Assembly: GCF_900110995.1 (NCBI RefSeq)
Contig: NZ_FOJF01000001.1
Span: 265,199 to 329,198 of the forward strand
Direction: 5' to 3'
Source of the DNA: Chitinophaga sp. YR573
GTDB taxonomy: Bacteria; Bacteroidota; Bacteroidia; Chitinophagales; Chitinophagaceae
Length of the DNA stretch: 64,000 nt
The notes below the pieces were generated by a model that had not been told where the DNA came from, searched no databases, and saw nothing but the letters and a program-made list of their open reading frames with translations. Below, piece by piece: positions 35,675 to 45,395 of this stretch (position 1 is its first letter; every line of letters starts with the position of its first letter). The position numbers were made by a program, and so were the translations under genes.

Positions 35675-36673
35675 ATGCTTAAAGTATCTAATGAAACCAA
35701 AGTAGGCATTCTTACAGCGGTATCTATCGCATTGCTTTTTTTGGGTTTTAATCTTTTAAAGGGAAAGAGCCTTTTTTCAACCAGTAAGACTATTTACGCA
35801 GTATATACACAAGTAAACGGATTACAACCTTCCAACGGCGTACAGGTGAATGGCCTGGTAGTAGGGAATGTAGCTAATCTCGATGTGATGAATAAGAATG
35901 CAGGTAAAATACTTGTTACACTTAGGATCACTAAGAAAATAGATATCCCCCGTAACTCTGTAGCCCGTATTACCAGCGATTTATTAGGTAGTAAAACCGT
36001 TCAGATCGATTTTGGTAACGCTAATGATTATCTGAAAGATGGAGATACCGTATATGCGGCAGTAGATGGTTCTATTACCGATGCTCTTAAAGAACAGTTA
36101 AGCCCTCTGGTAAATAAACTGGAAGTTACATTAGGATCTGTGGACTCTGTTCTGCTGACCGTCAACTCCATTTTTGATCCCAACACCAAAGGTAACCTGC
36201 GTGAAGCTATCGCTAACCTGAACACTACCATGGGTAACTTCAGCAAAACATCGGCTTCCCTCAACAGGATGCTGGACCCAAAAACAGGCAGCGTATCAGC
36301 TACCATGAGTAACCTGGAGTCCTTTTCCGGTAATCTGAAGAATAATAATGAAAAGATAACAGGCATCCTTGCCAACGCAGAAAAAACCACTTCTGCCCTG
36401 GCTAACGGACAACTGGATAAAACACTCCTTGAGCTGCAGCAAATGGCTACACGCCTCAACGAAACACTGGGAAAACTGAACAGTACAGACGGTTCACTGG
36501 GATTATTAATGAACGACAAAAAGGTATATAACAACCTGCAATATTCACTGGGTAACCTGAATAAACTGCTGGAAGACCTTCGTGTGAATCCTAAACGTTA
36601 CGTACACTTCTCGTTGTTTGGCAAAAAATCAAAAGCGCAGCCCTTACCATCAGATACCGCAAAGGCACAATGA
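35675..36673 (+). CDS. MCE/MlaD-family lipid-transport protein
   Basis: 332 aa. One N-terminal transmembrane helix (about 10-28; KVGILTAVSIALLFLGFNLL) is followed by an MCE domain (about 35-115; YAVYTQVNGLQPSNGVQVNGLVVG, then LLGSKTVQIDFG). A long helical tail with repeated N/T/S-rich heptads comes last. MCE proteins form rings that shuttle phospholipids between membranes. Its ATP-binding and permease partners are not next to it. Its TGA overlaps the next ATG (ATGA), coupling it to an OstA-like protein, consistent with an envelope lipid function. Confidence 0.88.
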   Translation: MLKVSNETKVGILTAVSIALLFLGFNLLKGKSLFSTSKTIYAVYTQVNGLQPSNGVQVNGLVVGNVANLDVMNKNAGKILVTLRITKKIDIPRNSVARITSDLLGSKTVQIDFGNANDYLKDGDTVYAAVDGSITDALKEQLSPLVNKLEVTLGSVDSVLLTVNSIFDPNTKGNLREAIANLNTTMGNFSKTSASLNRMLDPKTGSVSATMSNLESFSGNLKNNNEKITGILANAEKTTSALANGQLDKTLLELQQMATRLNETLGKLNSTDGSLGLLMNDKKVYNNLQYSLGNLNKLLEDLRVNPKRYVHFSLFGKKSKAQPLPSDTAKAQ

Positions 36674-38562
36674 TTTTGAAGATACAGCAATTAGCAAAAT
36701 ACGGGCTTATCCTCACAGGGATCTGCCTGGGTGGATTCTTTCCCGCCATGGCTCAGGAGCCGGGTAATACTGATTCTACCAAGGTGATTCATATCATTCA
36801 GTCAGATAAACTGAATGTTATCACCAAAGACACCGTGCAGTTGAACCGCTTTATAGGGAATGCTATCTTTCGCCAGGGGAATACCCTTTTCTATTGCGAT
36901 AGTGCTCTGATTAACAGGGCTTCCAACATACTGGATGCCTACGGTCATATACATATTAACCAGGCAGACAGTATCCATATCTACGGAGATTACCTTCATT
37001 ATGAAGGAGATACGAAACTGGCTACCCTTCGCGATAACGCCCGGCTCACCGATGGAAAGATCACCATCTCCGGCCCGGAACTTAAATACGACATGAATGC
37101 CCGCATAGGTACTTATGAACAGGGCGGTAAGCTGGTGAATGGTAAAAGTGTACTCACCAGCCTCGAAGGATTCTATTACGCAGATACCAAAGACGTATAC
37201 TTTAAGAAGAATGTGGTGATGATAGACCCGGAATATACCCTGTCTACCGATACCCTTCTTTATAATACAGAAACAAAAATAGCTACTATCGTAGCCCCTA
37301 CTACTATCAACGATGGTAAAACCCTTATGTATGCCACCTCCGGTGAATACAATACGGAATCTGGTCAGGGTAACTTCGACAGCCGCCCTACCATCCAGGA
37401 TAGTACCGCTACCATTACTGCCGACAGGATCATTATGGATAAACGCACCGGCTTCGCATATGCTACCGGTAACATGATCTATCGTGATACCGCGCAGAAA
37501 ATGACCCTGCTCTCCAACTATGGTACCGTTAACCAGAAAGAGAAAACCATCCTGGCTACCCAGCATCCGCTGATGATCATGGAAAGGCAGAAAGATACAT
37601 TGTACGTATCTGCTGATACCCTGTTCTCCGGTATTGTAAAAAGAGATACTAGCACAAAAAAGCCGGTTATTGTTACACCAATAGTAGATTCTACCCTAAT
37701 AGGAATTTCTATACAGAAAGATTCTATCAGCATAGATTCTGCCGGTAAGCATAATGCATTTGCGTTAAAGCTTGATAGTGCCTTAAAACCTGCCGATAGC
37801 ACAATAAAAACATTGGCAATAAAAACTGATAGTACGATAGCAAAAGATACGACCCGTAAAGCACGGGTATCCGCCACAGATAGCGCTCTGGCGGCCAAAC
37901 CACTGGCACCGCTATCGGATACGGCTCAGCAAAAAGATACCACGGAACACCGTTATCTCATGGCCTGGCATAATGTCCGTATCTTCTCCGATTCACTTCA
38001 GGGAGTAGCAGATAGCTTGTATTATACTTCAAAAGATTCTATCTTTCGCTTCTATAAACAACCTGTATTATGGGCCACCGGTACACAACTTACCGGAGAC
38101 ACCATCTTCCTGTATATAAAAAATCAAACTGCTGATAAAATACTACTCGACCAGAACGGGCTGATAGTAAAAGAAGCAGGGAAAGAATTATATAACCAGA
38201 TAAAAGGTAACCAGATAACCGGTTACTTCGCAGGGGAAACCCTCGACTGGATGCATGTGGATGGAAATGCAGAGAGTATATATTATATCAAGGATGATGA
38301 TGGCGGCTTTATCAGTGTAAACAAAACACTCAGTGGTATCATCAACATCTACTTCAGGAATAGCGAGTTACATCATGTTACTTTCATCAAAGACCCTGAA
38401 GGAACGATGTACCCCTTTACCCAAAGACCTTTAGACCAGTTATTACTGGAAACTTTTCATTGGGAGATAAAACGCAGACCCAAAACAAAATACGAGTTAA
38501 TGGGTTCTGTAAATACGGTCAAAGTAGCCCCTGAGAAAACAGAAGAAAAAGAAAACCAATAA
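36670..38562 (+). CDS. OstA/LptA-like periplasmic protein
   Basis: 630 aa. The signal peptide ends at AMAQEP. Residues about 35-330 show repeated beta-jellyroll strands of the OstA fold: NRFIGNAIFRQGNTLFYCDSA, then SIHIYGDYLHYEGDTKLATL, then ADRIIMDKRTGFAYATGN. A Ser/Thr/Asp/Lys-rich insert (about 340-420) separates them from a C-terminal jellyroll segment (YLMAWHNVRIFSDSLQG). It may bridge LPS transport like LptA. It is cotranscribed with the MCE gene upstream, and nhaA starts 2 nt after its stop. Confidence 0.85.
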   Translation: MILKIQQLAKYGLILTGICLGGFFPAMAQEPGNTDSTKVIHIIQSDKLNVITKDTVQLNRFIGNAIFRQGNTLFYCDSALINRASNILDAYGHIHINQADSIHIYGDYLHYEGDTKLATLRDNARLTDGKITISGPELKYDMNARIGTYEQGGKLVNGKSVLTSLEGFYYADTKDVYFKKNVVMIDPEYTLSTDTLLYNTETKIATIVAPTTINDGKTLMYATSGEYNTESGQGNFDSRPTIQDSTATITADRIIMDKRTGFAYATGNMIYRDTAQKMTLLSNYGTVNQKEKTILATQHPLMIMERQKDTLYVSADTLFSGIVKRDTSTKKPVIVTPIVDSTLIGISIQKDSISIDSAGKHNAFALKLDSALKPADSTIKTLAIKTDSTIAKDTTRKARVSATDSALAAKPLAPLSDTAQQKDTTEHRYLMAWHNVRIFSDSLQGVADSLYYTSKDSIFRFYKQPVLWATGTQLTGDTIFLYIKNQTADKILLDQNGLIVKEAGKELYNQIKGNQITGYFAGETLDWMHVDGNAESIYYIKDDDGGFISVNKTLSGIINIYFRNSELHHVTFIKDPEGTMYPFTQRPLDQLLLETFHWEIKRRPKTKYELMGSVNTVKVAPEKTEEKENQ

Positions 38563-38564
38563 AT

Positions 38565-39701
38565 ATGATTAGAAAATTCCTTTCGCCCATCTATCAGTTT
38601 TTATACGACAGCAGGGCGGTAGGGAGTATACTGATCCTCTGCACCATTGTAAGCCTGATACTGGCTAATTCGCCCTGGCAACAGGCTTACCTGTCATTCT
38701 GGGATACTTCCGTACATATCGGAGAACATCTCCCGCATTCCATACTACACTGGATCAATGACGGCTTAATGGTCCCCTTCTTCTTCCTGGTAGGAATGGA
38801 GATTAAAAGAGAGCTGACCACCGGCGAATTATCGTCCATCAAAAAATCCATGTTGCCCGTACTGGCAGCTATCGGAGGAATGGCCTGCCCTGCAGTCATC
38901 TTCCTGATATTCAACATCAATACACCTTATTCTCATGGCTGGGGAATACCCATGGCTACAGATATTGCTTTTTCCTTAGGTGTTCTGTCCTTATTAGGAA
39001 AAAGAATCCCCCTCACCCTAAAAATATTCCTCACCGCCCTCGCTATTATAGACGATCTCGGTGCCATACTTACTATCGCCGTTTTTTATACGGCCAGTCT
39101 GCATACCGGGTATTTGCTCATTGGTGCAGGTATCATGCTGCTGCTCATTGTGTTAAACCTCTGCAAGGTGCAAAAGCTGGTGTTTTACCTTATTCCAGGC
39201 GCAATATTATGGTACTGTATTTACAACTCCGGTATCCATGCCACTATCGCCGGTGTGTTGCTCGCAAGCTGTATCCCGCTGCCCCGTTTACCGATGCTCA
39301 TCAGCCGCCTGCATGATCCTGTGAACTTTTTTATCATGCCCGTATTTGCGCTTTCAAATACCGCCATTATATTCCCTCCGGACATACTCAACGCTTTCAA
39401 TAATACGATCAGCTACGGTATCCTGGCAGGACTGGTAATCGGTAAACCATTGGGAATCTTTGGGTTCTCTTATATAGCTACCAGGCTCAAACTGGCCGCA
39501 CTGCCTGCTCATACCAACTGGTCACAGCTGCTGGGCGTGGGTATTATCGCTGGTATTGGCTTCACAATGTCTATCTTCATCTCCACCCTGGCATATCCGG
39601 AGCCAGCCCTGCAGATTACGGCTAAAATAGCTGTAATAGCGGCTTCCCTTCTGTCTGGTCTTACAGGATACTTTTATCTTGTAAGCAAAAAACAACAATA
39701 A
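38565..39701 (+). CDS. nhaA: Na+/H+ antiporter NhaA
   Basis: 378 aa, about 11-12 transmembrane helices. Family blocks are present: an N-terminal GSILILCTIVSLILANSPW helix, FFFLVGMEIKRELTTGEL, the discontinuous-helix region ATDIAFSLGVLSLLG, and the ion-binding Asp pair in LAIIDDLGAI. It exports Na+ in exchange for protons at the inner membrane. It begins 2 nt after the OstA-like gene, suggesting read-through transcription. Confidence 0.96.
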   Translation: MIRKFLSPIYQFLYDSRAVGSILILCTIVSLILANSPWQQAYLSFWDTSVHIGEHLPHSILHWINDGLMVPFFFLVGMEIKRELTTGELSSIKKSMLPVLAAIGGMACPAVIFLIFNINTPYSHGWGIPMATDIAFSLGVLSLLGKRIPLTLKIFLTALAIIDDLGAILTIAVFYTASLHTGYLLIGAGIMLLLIVLNLCKVQKLVFYLIPGAILWYCIYNSGIHATIAGVLLASCIPLPRLPMLISRLHDPVNFFIMPVFALSNTAIIFPPDILNAFNNTISYGILAGLVIGKPLGIFGFSYIATRLKLAALPAHTNWSQLLGVGIIAGIGFTMSIFISTLAYPEPALQITAKIAVIAASLLSGLTGYFYLVSKKQQ

Positions 39702-39743
39702 TTGGCACACTGGCACCGTTATTGCAGAGCATTTCAAACTAAT

Positions 39744-40211
39744 ATGAAAAAGACGCTGTTCATATCTATGCTCCTTGTACTGGGTCTCAATTATGCTAAT
39801 GCACAATTAAAAGGTAATCCCCAGGTAGGTCTTCGTTTAGGGCTGCCTTTTGGTGCAACCGCACGTTACTTTTTCGACGATGCCAATGCAGTAGAAGCCA
39901 TAGCCGGAGCATACGCACATACTTTTACCATCACCGGTTTATATGAAAGGCATTTCGACCTTTCCGCTTTAACAACAGAAGGATTTGGATGGTTTGTAGG
40001 GGGTGGAGCACATATGGGCAGCCGTAAAGAGAATGATAATGTGAAGTTCATTGCAGGTGTGGATGCTATCGGTGGAATAGATTATGTTTTTCCGGCAGAT
40101 CTGAATTTACCGATAAATGTGAGTCTCGACTGGAAACCTGCCGTTCACTTCAATACATCATCTGATCTTGCAGATTTTGCCATATCAATAAGATATACTT
40201 TCGGACGTTAA
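39744..40211 (+). CDS. Small outer-membrane beta-barrel protein
   Basis: About 155 aa from the ATG at 39744; the frame is open from a TTG at 39702, but those residues are not signal-like. The signal peptide (LNYANAQ) is followed by alternating strands with Gly/aromatic residues (RLGLPFGATARYFF, ITGLYERHFDL, WFVGGGAHMGS) and a terminal aromatic strand ISIRYTFGR. It is a likely paralogue of the next gene (GLYE, GGGxHxG and xISxRYTF shared). Function unknown. Confidence 0.75.
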   Translation: MKKTLFISMLLVLGLNYANAQLKGNPQVGLRLGLPFGATARYFFDDANAVEAIAGAYAHTFTITGLYERHFDLSALTTEGFGWFVGGGAHMGSRKENDNVKFIAGVDAIGGIDYVFPADLNLPINVSLDWKPAVHFNTSSDLADFAISIRYTFGR

Positions 40212-40235
40212 TCTTTTTTTAAAACCAGATAATAT

Positions 40236-40757
40236 ATGAAACAACTTGTGTTATTCTTTAGCCTGTTCGCAATGATTTCCATTCAGGCAAGTGCACAAAA
40301 AAGAAGCAGCTCTCTTGCTAATTATTCAACAGCACTGGGTGTAAGGGTAAATCCTTTCCTGGTAGGCTTTACTGTGAAGCATTTTATTGCAGGTCCACAT
40401 GCCATTGAAGGCATCGTTTCTACCAATGTAAGCGAACAGCAAAACGTTACTTTTACCGGTTTGTACGAGTACCACTGGAATGTTTTCGGTAAGAAAGAAT
40501 TCCTGATGTACGCAGGTGGTGGTGTGCACGTTGGTGCTTATGACCGCTTCGACTACTACCGTGATGATTACTACAGACATGGCGATGGTACTTATGTAAC
40601 TGCTGGTCTGGATGGTATCTTCGGCGTGGAATATACTTTCAGAAAGATTCCCCTGGTATTAAGCGCTGACTTAAAACCATACGTTAACTTCAGCGGTGGT
40701 GTTCATCACTTCGGTGAAGAGATCGGTGGTATCTCTGCCAGGTATACCTTCAAATAA
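40236..40757 (+). CDS. Small outer-membrane beta-barrel protein, paralogue of its neighbour
   Basis: 173 aa. The signal peptide ends at SASAQ. Barrel-like strands match the preceding protein (TGLYEYHW, YAGGGVHVGAYD, GISARYTFK at the C-terminus). A Tyr/Asp-rich loop (DRFDYYRDDYYRHGDG, about 110-125) is distinctive. It lies 24 nt behind its paralogue and is followed by a terminator. Function unknown. Confidence 0.75.
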   Translation: MKQLVLFFSLFAMISIQASAQKRSSSLANYSTALGVRVNPFLVGFTVKHFIAGPHAIEGIVSTNVSEQQNVTFTGLYEYHWNVFGKKEFLMYAGGGVHVGAYDRFDYYRDDYYRHGDGTYVTAGLDGIFGVEYTFRKIPLVLSADLKPYVNFSGGVHHFGEEIGGISARYTFK

Positions 40758-40776
40758 TAAGACTTTATTTTATTTA

Positions 40777-40815
40777 AAGCCGGATTGCAAATTTTCATTT
40801 GTAGTCCGGCTTTTC
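40777..40815 (+). terminator. Terminator behind the barrel-protein pair
   Basis: AAGCCGGA/TCCGGCTT outer stem and GCAAAT/ATTTGT inner stem, followed by TTTTCTT. It lies just before the start of nnr. Confidence 0.75.
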
Positions 40816-40830
40816 TTATATTTAAGCAGG

Positions 40831-42348
40831 ATGAAAATATTCACTGCTTTACAGATACGGGAAGCCGATGCTTATACAATCAGGCATACGCCTATAAGTA
40901 GCCTGGCACTCATGGAAAAAGCTGCGCTTGCCTGTACAGACTGGCTGGCAGAACAGCACTTTGTGAAATACCCTTTTGCTATATTCTGCGGTATGGGTAA
41001 CAATGGCGGAGATGGTCTCGCTATCACCCGCATGCTGCGCAACATGGGCTGCGAAGCACATGCATACATCCTGCCTCATAGCCAGCAGGCTTCCGAAGAT
41101 CATCAGGCTAACTACAAATCCTTACAACGTTACTACCCTGAAAGCCTGCATACGCTACAGGTATTCCCTGAACTGGCAAAAGATACCGTCATTATCGATG
41201 CTATTTTAGGCACAGGCTTAAGCAGGCCCGCTGAAGGATTGATAGCAGATATTATCAGTCGTATCAATAGCTGTTATGAACAACATACCATCATCGCTAT
41301 TGATATCCCCTCCGGCCTGCTGGCAGATACTTCCAGTGTAAAGCAACCGGCAGTACAGGCGCATCATACCCTCAGCTTTGAAGTACCTAAACTGGCCTTC
41401 TTACTGCCCGAAAATGCTGTACGCATAGGCGAAGTACATATACTGTCTATCGGCTTACACCCGGATTACATCGCCAACACCCCTGCAAAGTTCAATATCA
41501 TGGACGGGGCCATGATGCGGGATATCTACAAACCCCGCAAACCCTTTTCACATAAAGGCACCTTTGGACATGTACTGCTGATTGCCGGTAGTTATGGCAA
41601 GATGGGTGCCGCTATATTAAGCGCTAAATCCTGTCTGCAGGCAGGCGTGGGCTTACTCACCTGCCATATCCCCAGGTGCGGTTACGATATCATGCAGATA
41701 TCCGTTCCTGCTGCTATGTGTATCACAGATGAACAATTCGATCACAGCTCCAGCTTCCCTTCCGAAGAAGACGCTAAAAAATATAAAACGATCGGTATAG
41801 GCCCTGGTCTTGGCACTGCTGCCGGTTCCATCTGGGCCCTGGACAAACTCCTGGACCATTACCAGCAGCCAATGGTGATAGATGCGGATGCCCTCAATCT
41901 ATTATCAACCAACCCTAAAACATTGGCCAAAGTACCGGAGAACTCTATCCTTACCCCCCACCCCAAAGAGTTTGAACGCCTTTTTGGTAAAGCAGCTAAT
42001 GATATAGAGAGATTGGAGCTGTTGTCTCAAAAGGCGGTCGAAAAGAAACTCTGTATCCTGTTAAAAGGCCGGTACACGGCAATGGCCAGTCCGGATGGCG
42101 AACTGTATTTCAATGCCACAGGCAACCCCGGTATGGCCACCGGAGGCAGCGGAGACGTCCTTACAGGTATCATTACCTCACTGGTGGCCCAAGGTTATTC
42201 TTCAAAAGAAGCCATGCTGCTCGGTGTATACATTCACGGTCTGGCCGGCGATTTCGCCGCAGCCGCACTATCACAGGAAGCCATGACAGCGGAAGACATC
42301 CCCGGTTACCTGGGCAGAACCTTTCTCACATTGCATAAAAATCAATAG
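40831..42348 (+). CDS. nnr: Bifunctional NAD(P)H-hydrate repair enzyme (epimerase + ADP-dependent dehydratase)
   Basis: About 505 aa from the ATG at 40831 (MKIFTALQIREADAYT, a typical YjeF start); the frame is open 45 codons further upstream, but that would overlap the previous gene. The N-terminal YjeF_N epimerase (about 1-215) contains GMGNNGGDGLAITR. The C-terminal ribokinase-like dehydratase (about 230-500) contains HKGTFGHVLLIAGS, VIDADALNLL, LTPHPKEFERL and the catalytic TGGSGDVLTGI. Together they restore hydrated NADH and NADPH. Confidence 0.93.
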   Translation: MKIFTALQIREADAYTIRHTPISSLALMEKAALACTDWLAEQHFVKYPFAIFCGMGNNGGDGLAITRMLRNMGCEAHAYILPHSQQASEDHQANYKSLQRYYPESLHTLQVFPELAKDTVIIDAILGTGLSRPAEGLIADIISRINSCYEQHTIIAIDIPSGLLADTSSVKQPAVQAHHTLSFEVPKLAFLLPENAVRIGEVHILSIGLHPDYIANTPAKFNIMDGAMMRDIYKPRKPFSHKGTFGHVLLIAGSYGKMGAAILSAKSCLQAGVGLLTCHIPRCGYDIMQISVPAAMCITDEQFDHSSSFPSEEDAKKYKTIGIGPGLGTAAGSIWALDKLLDHYQQPMVIDADALNLLSTNPKTLAKVPENSILTPHPKEFERLFGKAANDIERLELLSQKAVEKKLCILLKGRYTAMASPDGELYFNATGNPGMATGGSGDVLTGIITSLVAQGYSSKEAMLLGVYIHGLAGDFAAAALSQEAMTAEDIPGYLGRTFLTLHKNQ

Positions 42349-42399
42349 ATACCGTTTCCGATAAAAGTTTATATTTATAGAATTGTAAAAATTCCCGAT

Positions 42400-44625
42400 A
42401 TGACTATTGTTTATCTCGTTCCATGTTTTGGATTATTAGCGTTACTATTCACAGCGATCCGAAGTGCCTGGGTATCCCGTCAGGATGCAGGCAATGAAAA
42501 AATGCAGGAAATAGCCAGGTATATTGCCGAGGGCGCAATGGCTTTCCTGAAGGCAGAATACAAGATCCTCACTTATTTCGTTATCATCGCGGCTCTTTTG
42601 TTAGCCTACATGGGCGCTTCCCACAAGAATTCCGACTGGACCATCGCCCTGGCTTTCATTGTAGGTGCCGTATTTTCTGCCACAGCTGGTTTTATTGGAA
42701 TGAAGATAGCCACTAAAGCAAACGTACGTACCGCACAGGCAGCACGCAGCAGCCTGGCCCAGGCCCTTAAGGTATCCTTCACAGGAGGATCTGTAATGGG
42801 AATGGGTGTAGCAGGACTGGCAGTACTCGGACTAGGTTCCCTGTTCATCCTGCTCAAAGCATATTTTGGTGCAGAAGCCAATACAGAGGAAATGATCAAG
42901 ACGATTGAAGTCCTCACCGGCTTCTCCCTGGGTGCAGAAAGCATCGCTCTCTTCGCCCGCGTAGGTGGTGGTATCTATACCAAAGCCGCAGACGTAGGAG
43001 CCGACCTGGTAGGTAAAGTGGAAGCAGGCATCCCTGAGGATGATCCCCGTAACCCCGCTACCATTGCCGATAACGTAGGCGATAACGTAGGTGACGTAGC
43101 TGGTATGGGCGCCGATCTGTTCGGCTCTTATGTAGCTACCGTACTTGCTACCATGGTACTTGGCAGCGAAATTATTTCCCATGATAAATTCGGCGGACTC
43201 GCCCCTATCATATTACCAATGCTGATTGCCGGCATGGGTATCGTATTCTCCATCATTGCCACATTGTTCGTGCGCATCTCCGATACCGCAGGTCTCAGCA
43301 CCAGCGTTGTACAGAGAGCCTTAAACATGGGTAACTGGGGTTCTATCGTACTCTCAGCTATCGCCAGTGCTACACTGGTATATTATATCATGCCCGCAGA
43401 TGCTATCTACTTAAAACGCGATTTCATCGCCGGTACTGATCAGCTGAAAGACGGTGCAAAAGCCATTACACAAAACGGTGTGGTAGGAGCCATCTTCGTG
43501 GGCCTCGCAGTAGGAACACTGATGAGCATCATCACAGAGTACTACACTGCTATGGGTAAACGCCCGGTAATGTCCATCATCCGCCAGTCTTCCACAGGCC
43601 ACGCTACTAACGTGATCGGCGGTCTGGCTGTAGGTATGGAATCCACATTTTTACCCATCCTGGTACTGGCTTCCGGTATCTACGGCTCCTTCTATTTCGC
43701 AGGCCTTTATGGTGTAGCGATAGCAGCAGCAGGTATGATGGCTACCACTGCCATGCAGCTGGCAATCGATGCTTTCGGCCCTATTGCGGATAACGCAGGT
43801 GGTATTGCAGAAATGAGCGAACTGCCTAAAGATGTACGTGAAAAAACAGATATCCTGGATGCCGTGGGTAACACCACCGCCGCTACCGGTAAAGGCTTTG
43901 CCATTGCCTCTGCGGCCCTTACCTCACTGGCGCTCTTCGCTGCCTTTGTAGGTGTTGCAGGCATCAGCGGTATCGATATTTATAAAGCTGATGTACTGGC
44001 AGGTTTATTTGTAGGTGGAATGATCCCCTTCATTTTCTCTTCCCTGGCCATCCGTGCAGTAGGTGAAGCGGCTATGAGTATGGTGGAAGAAGTACGCCGC
44101 CAGTTCAAAGAAATCCCGGGGATCATGGAAGGTACCGGTAAACCGGAATACGACAAATGTGTGGCGATCTCTACCCAGGCTTCTATTAAAAAAATGATGT
44201 TACCAGGTGCTATTGCTCTGCTATCGCCATTAATCATGGGCTTTATATTCGGCCCCGAAGTACTGGGCGGATTCCTGGCAGGTGCTACCGTGAGTGGTGT
44301 GCTGATGGGGATGTTCCAGAACAATGCCGGTGGTGCATGGGATAATGCCAAGAAGTCTTTTGAGAAAGGTGTTGATATCAACGGTGTTACTTACTACAAG
44401 AAATCAGAACCACATAAGGCTTCCGTTACAGGAGATACCGTAGGAGATCCTTTCAAAGATACTTCTGGTCCTTCTATGAACATCCTTATCAAACTGATGT
44501 CTATCGTATCCCTGGTAATCGCTCCTACCCTGGCGGAACTTTTCCATACTATTAAAGTAGAAGAAAAGCCTACCGTAAAAACAGAACAAGTAATTCAGGC
44601 TAAAGTAGTTGCATTAAAAAAATAA
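42400..44625 (+). CDS. hppA: Membrane-bound ion-translocating inorganic pyrophosphatase
   Basis: 741 aa with about 16 transmembrane helices. The substrate site is unmistakable: [18 protein letters not shown] followed by [16 protein letters not shown] (about 202-234). A second acidic loop is [16 protein letters not shown], and a third lies in the C-terminal half ([12 protein letters not shown]). The [10 protein letters not shown] segment has Ala where K+-independent enzymes have Lys, which indicates K+ dependence; whether it pumps H+ or Na+ is not decided. It couples pyrophosphate hydrolysis to ion export. It is followed by a strong terminator. Confidence 0.96.
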   Translation: MTIVYLVPCFGLLALLFTAIRSAWVSRQDAGNEKMQEIARYIAEGAMAFLKAEYKILTYFVIIAALLLAYMGASHKNSDWTIALAFIVGAVFSATAGFIGMKIATKANVRTAQAARSSLAQALKVSFTGGSVMGMGVAGLAVLGLGSLFILLKAYFGAEANTEEMIKTIEVLTGFSLGAESIALFARVGGGIYTKAADVGADLVGKVEAGIPEDDPRNPATIADNVGDNVGDVAGMGADLFGSYVATVLATMVLGSEIISHDKFGGLAPIILPMLIAGMGIVFSIIATLFVRISDTAGLSTSVVQRALNMGNWGSIVLSAIASATLVYYIMPADAIYLKRDFIAGTDQLKDGAKAITQNGVVGAIFVGLAVGTLMSIITEYYTAMGKRPVMSIIRQSSTGHATNVIGGLAVGMESTFLPILVLASGIYGSFYFAGLYGVAIAAAGMMATTAMQLAIDAFGPIADNAGGIAEMSELPKDVREKTDILDAVGNTTAATGKGFAIASAALTSLALFAAFVGVAGISGIDIYKADVLAGLFVGGMIPFIFSSLAIRAVGEAAMSMVEEVRRQFKEIPGIMEGTGKPEYDKCVAISTQASIKKMMLPGAIALLSPLIMGFIFGPEVLGGFLAGATVSGVLMGMFQNNAGGAWDNAKKSFEKGVDINGVTYYKKSEPHKASVTGDTVGDPFKDTSGPSMNILIKLMSIVSLVIAPTLAELFHTIKVEEKPTVKTEQVIQAKVVALKK

Positions 44626-44642
44626 ACTCTTTTGATAAAAAA

Positions 44643-44675
44643 AGGCTCCGTTGGATATACCAACGGGGCCTTTTT
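44643..44675 (+). terminator. Terminator of hppA
   Basis: The stem AGGCTCCGTTGG/CCAACGGGGCCT with loop ATATA is followed by TTTTT, 17 nt after the stop codon. Confidence 0.9.
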
Positions 44676-44734
44676 CGTTAACAATATCCACTACGGAATG
44701 TTTATTGTACTAGATCACACTAAAACAGATAAAC

Positions 44735-45361
44735 ATGAAGATTGCCATTATCGGAGCCTCCGGCTTCATAGGTTCAGCCATTTTGAAAGAAGCATTAGAC
44801 AGGGGGCATAGCGTTACTGCGATAGTAAGACATGCCGAAAAGATCACCACTACTCATCCTCAGCTCATTATTAAAGAAGCAGATGTAGCGACTGCAGACG
44901 TTGCCAGTCTGGTAGCCGGTAATGAAGCAGTCATCAGCGCTTATAACGCATACGACTCAGCTACCTATGTAAAGGCTATACATGCTATCATCAACGGCAT
45001 TAAAAAAGCCGGTATTAAACGATTCCTGGCGGTAAGCGGCGCCGGTAGCCTGGAAATAGAACCCGGCTTACAGGTACTGGATACCCCGGAATTCCCGGCA
45101 GAATGGAAAGGTGGTGCTTCTGCTACCCGAGATGCGTTTTATGTAATAAGAGAACAGAATGACCTGGACTGGACGGTATTAAGTCCGGCCATGATGATAG
45201 AACCAGGAGAACGTACCGGCAGATTCCGCTTAGGGAAAGACCAGGTAGTGGCAGATGAAAAAGGAGATAGTAAGATATCTACCGGTGACTACGCAGTAGC
45301 AATGATAGATGAACTGGAAAAACCAGCCCATATAAGAGAAAGATTCACTTTAGCATATTAA
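44735..45361 (+). CDS. NAD(P)H-binding NmrA/SDR-like protein
   Basis: 208 aa. The N-terminal dinucleotide fold IIGASGFIGSAIL (G7, G10, G13) is typical of atypical short-chain dehydrogenases of the YwnB/NmrA type. VISAYNAY and RFLAVSGAGSLE follow, then a Tyr-x3 segment in FYVIREQNDLDWTVLSPAMM. It could be a reductase or a redox-sensing protein; the substrate is unknown. It is convergent with the AraC gene, sharing a hairpin at their ends. Confidence 0.85.
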   Translation: MKIAIIGASGFIGSAILKEALDRGHSVTAIVRHAEKITTTHPQLIIKEADVATADVASLVAGNEAVISAYNAYDSATYVKAIHAIINGIKKAGIKRFLAVSGAGSLEIEPGLQVLDTPEFPAEWKGGASATRDAFYVIREQNDLDWTVLSPAMMIEPGERTGRFRLGKDQVVADEKGDSKISTGDYAVAMIDELEKPAHIRERFTLAY

Positions 45362-45363
45362 TC

Positions 45364-45395
45364 AGGTATGCGGCCGGCAAGTCTGGCCGCTACCT
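45364..45395. terminator. Hairpin between the convergent NmrA-like and AraC genes
   Basis: AGGTA-t-GCGGCC pairs with GGCCGC-TACCT. It begins 3 nt after the first gene and overlaps the AraC stop codon (45390-45392). Confidence 0.65.

Noticed and set aside
40696..40830. Upstream extension of nnr into the preceding barrel gene
   Set aside because: The extra 45 residues are not part of the YjeF family, overlap the previous CDS and cross a terminator hairpin; the ATG at 40831 gives the normal start.
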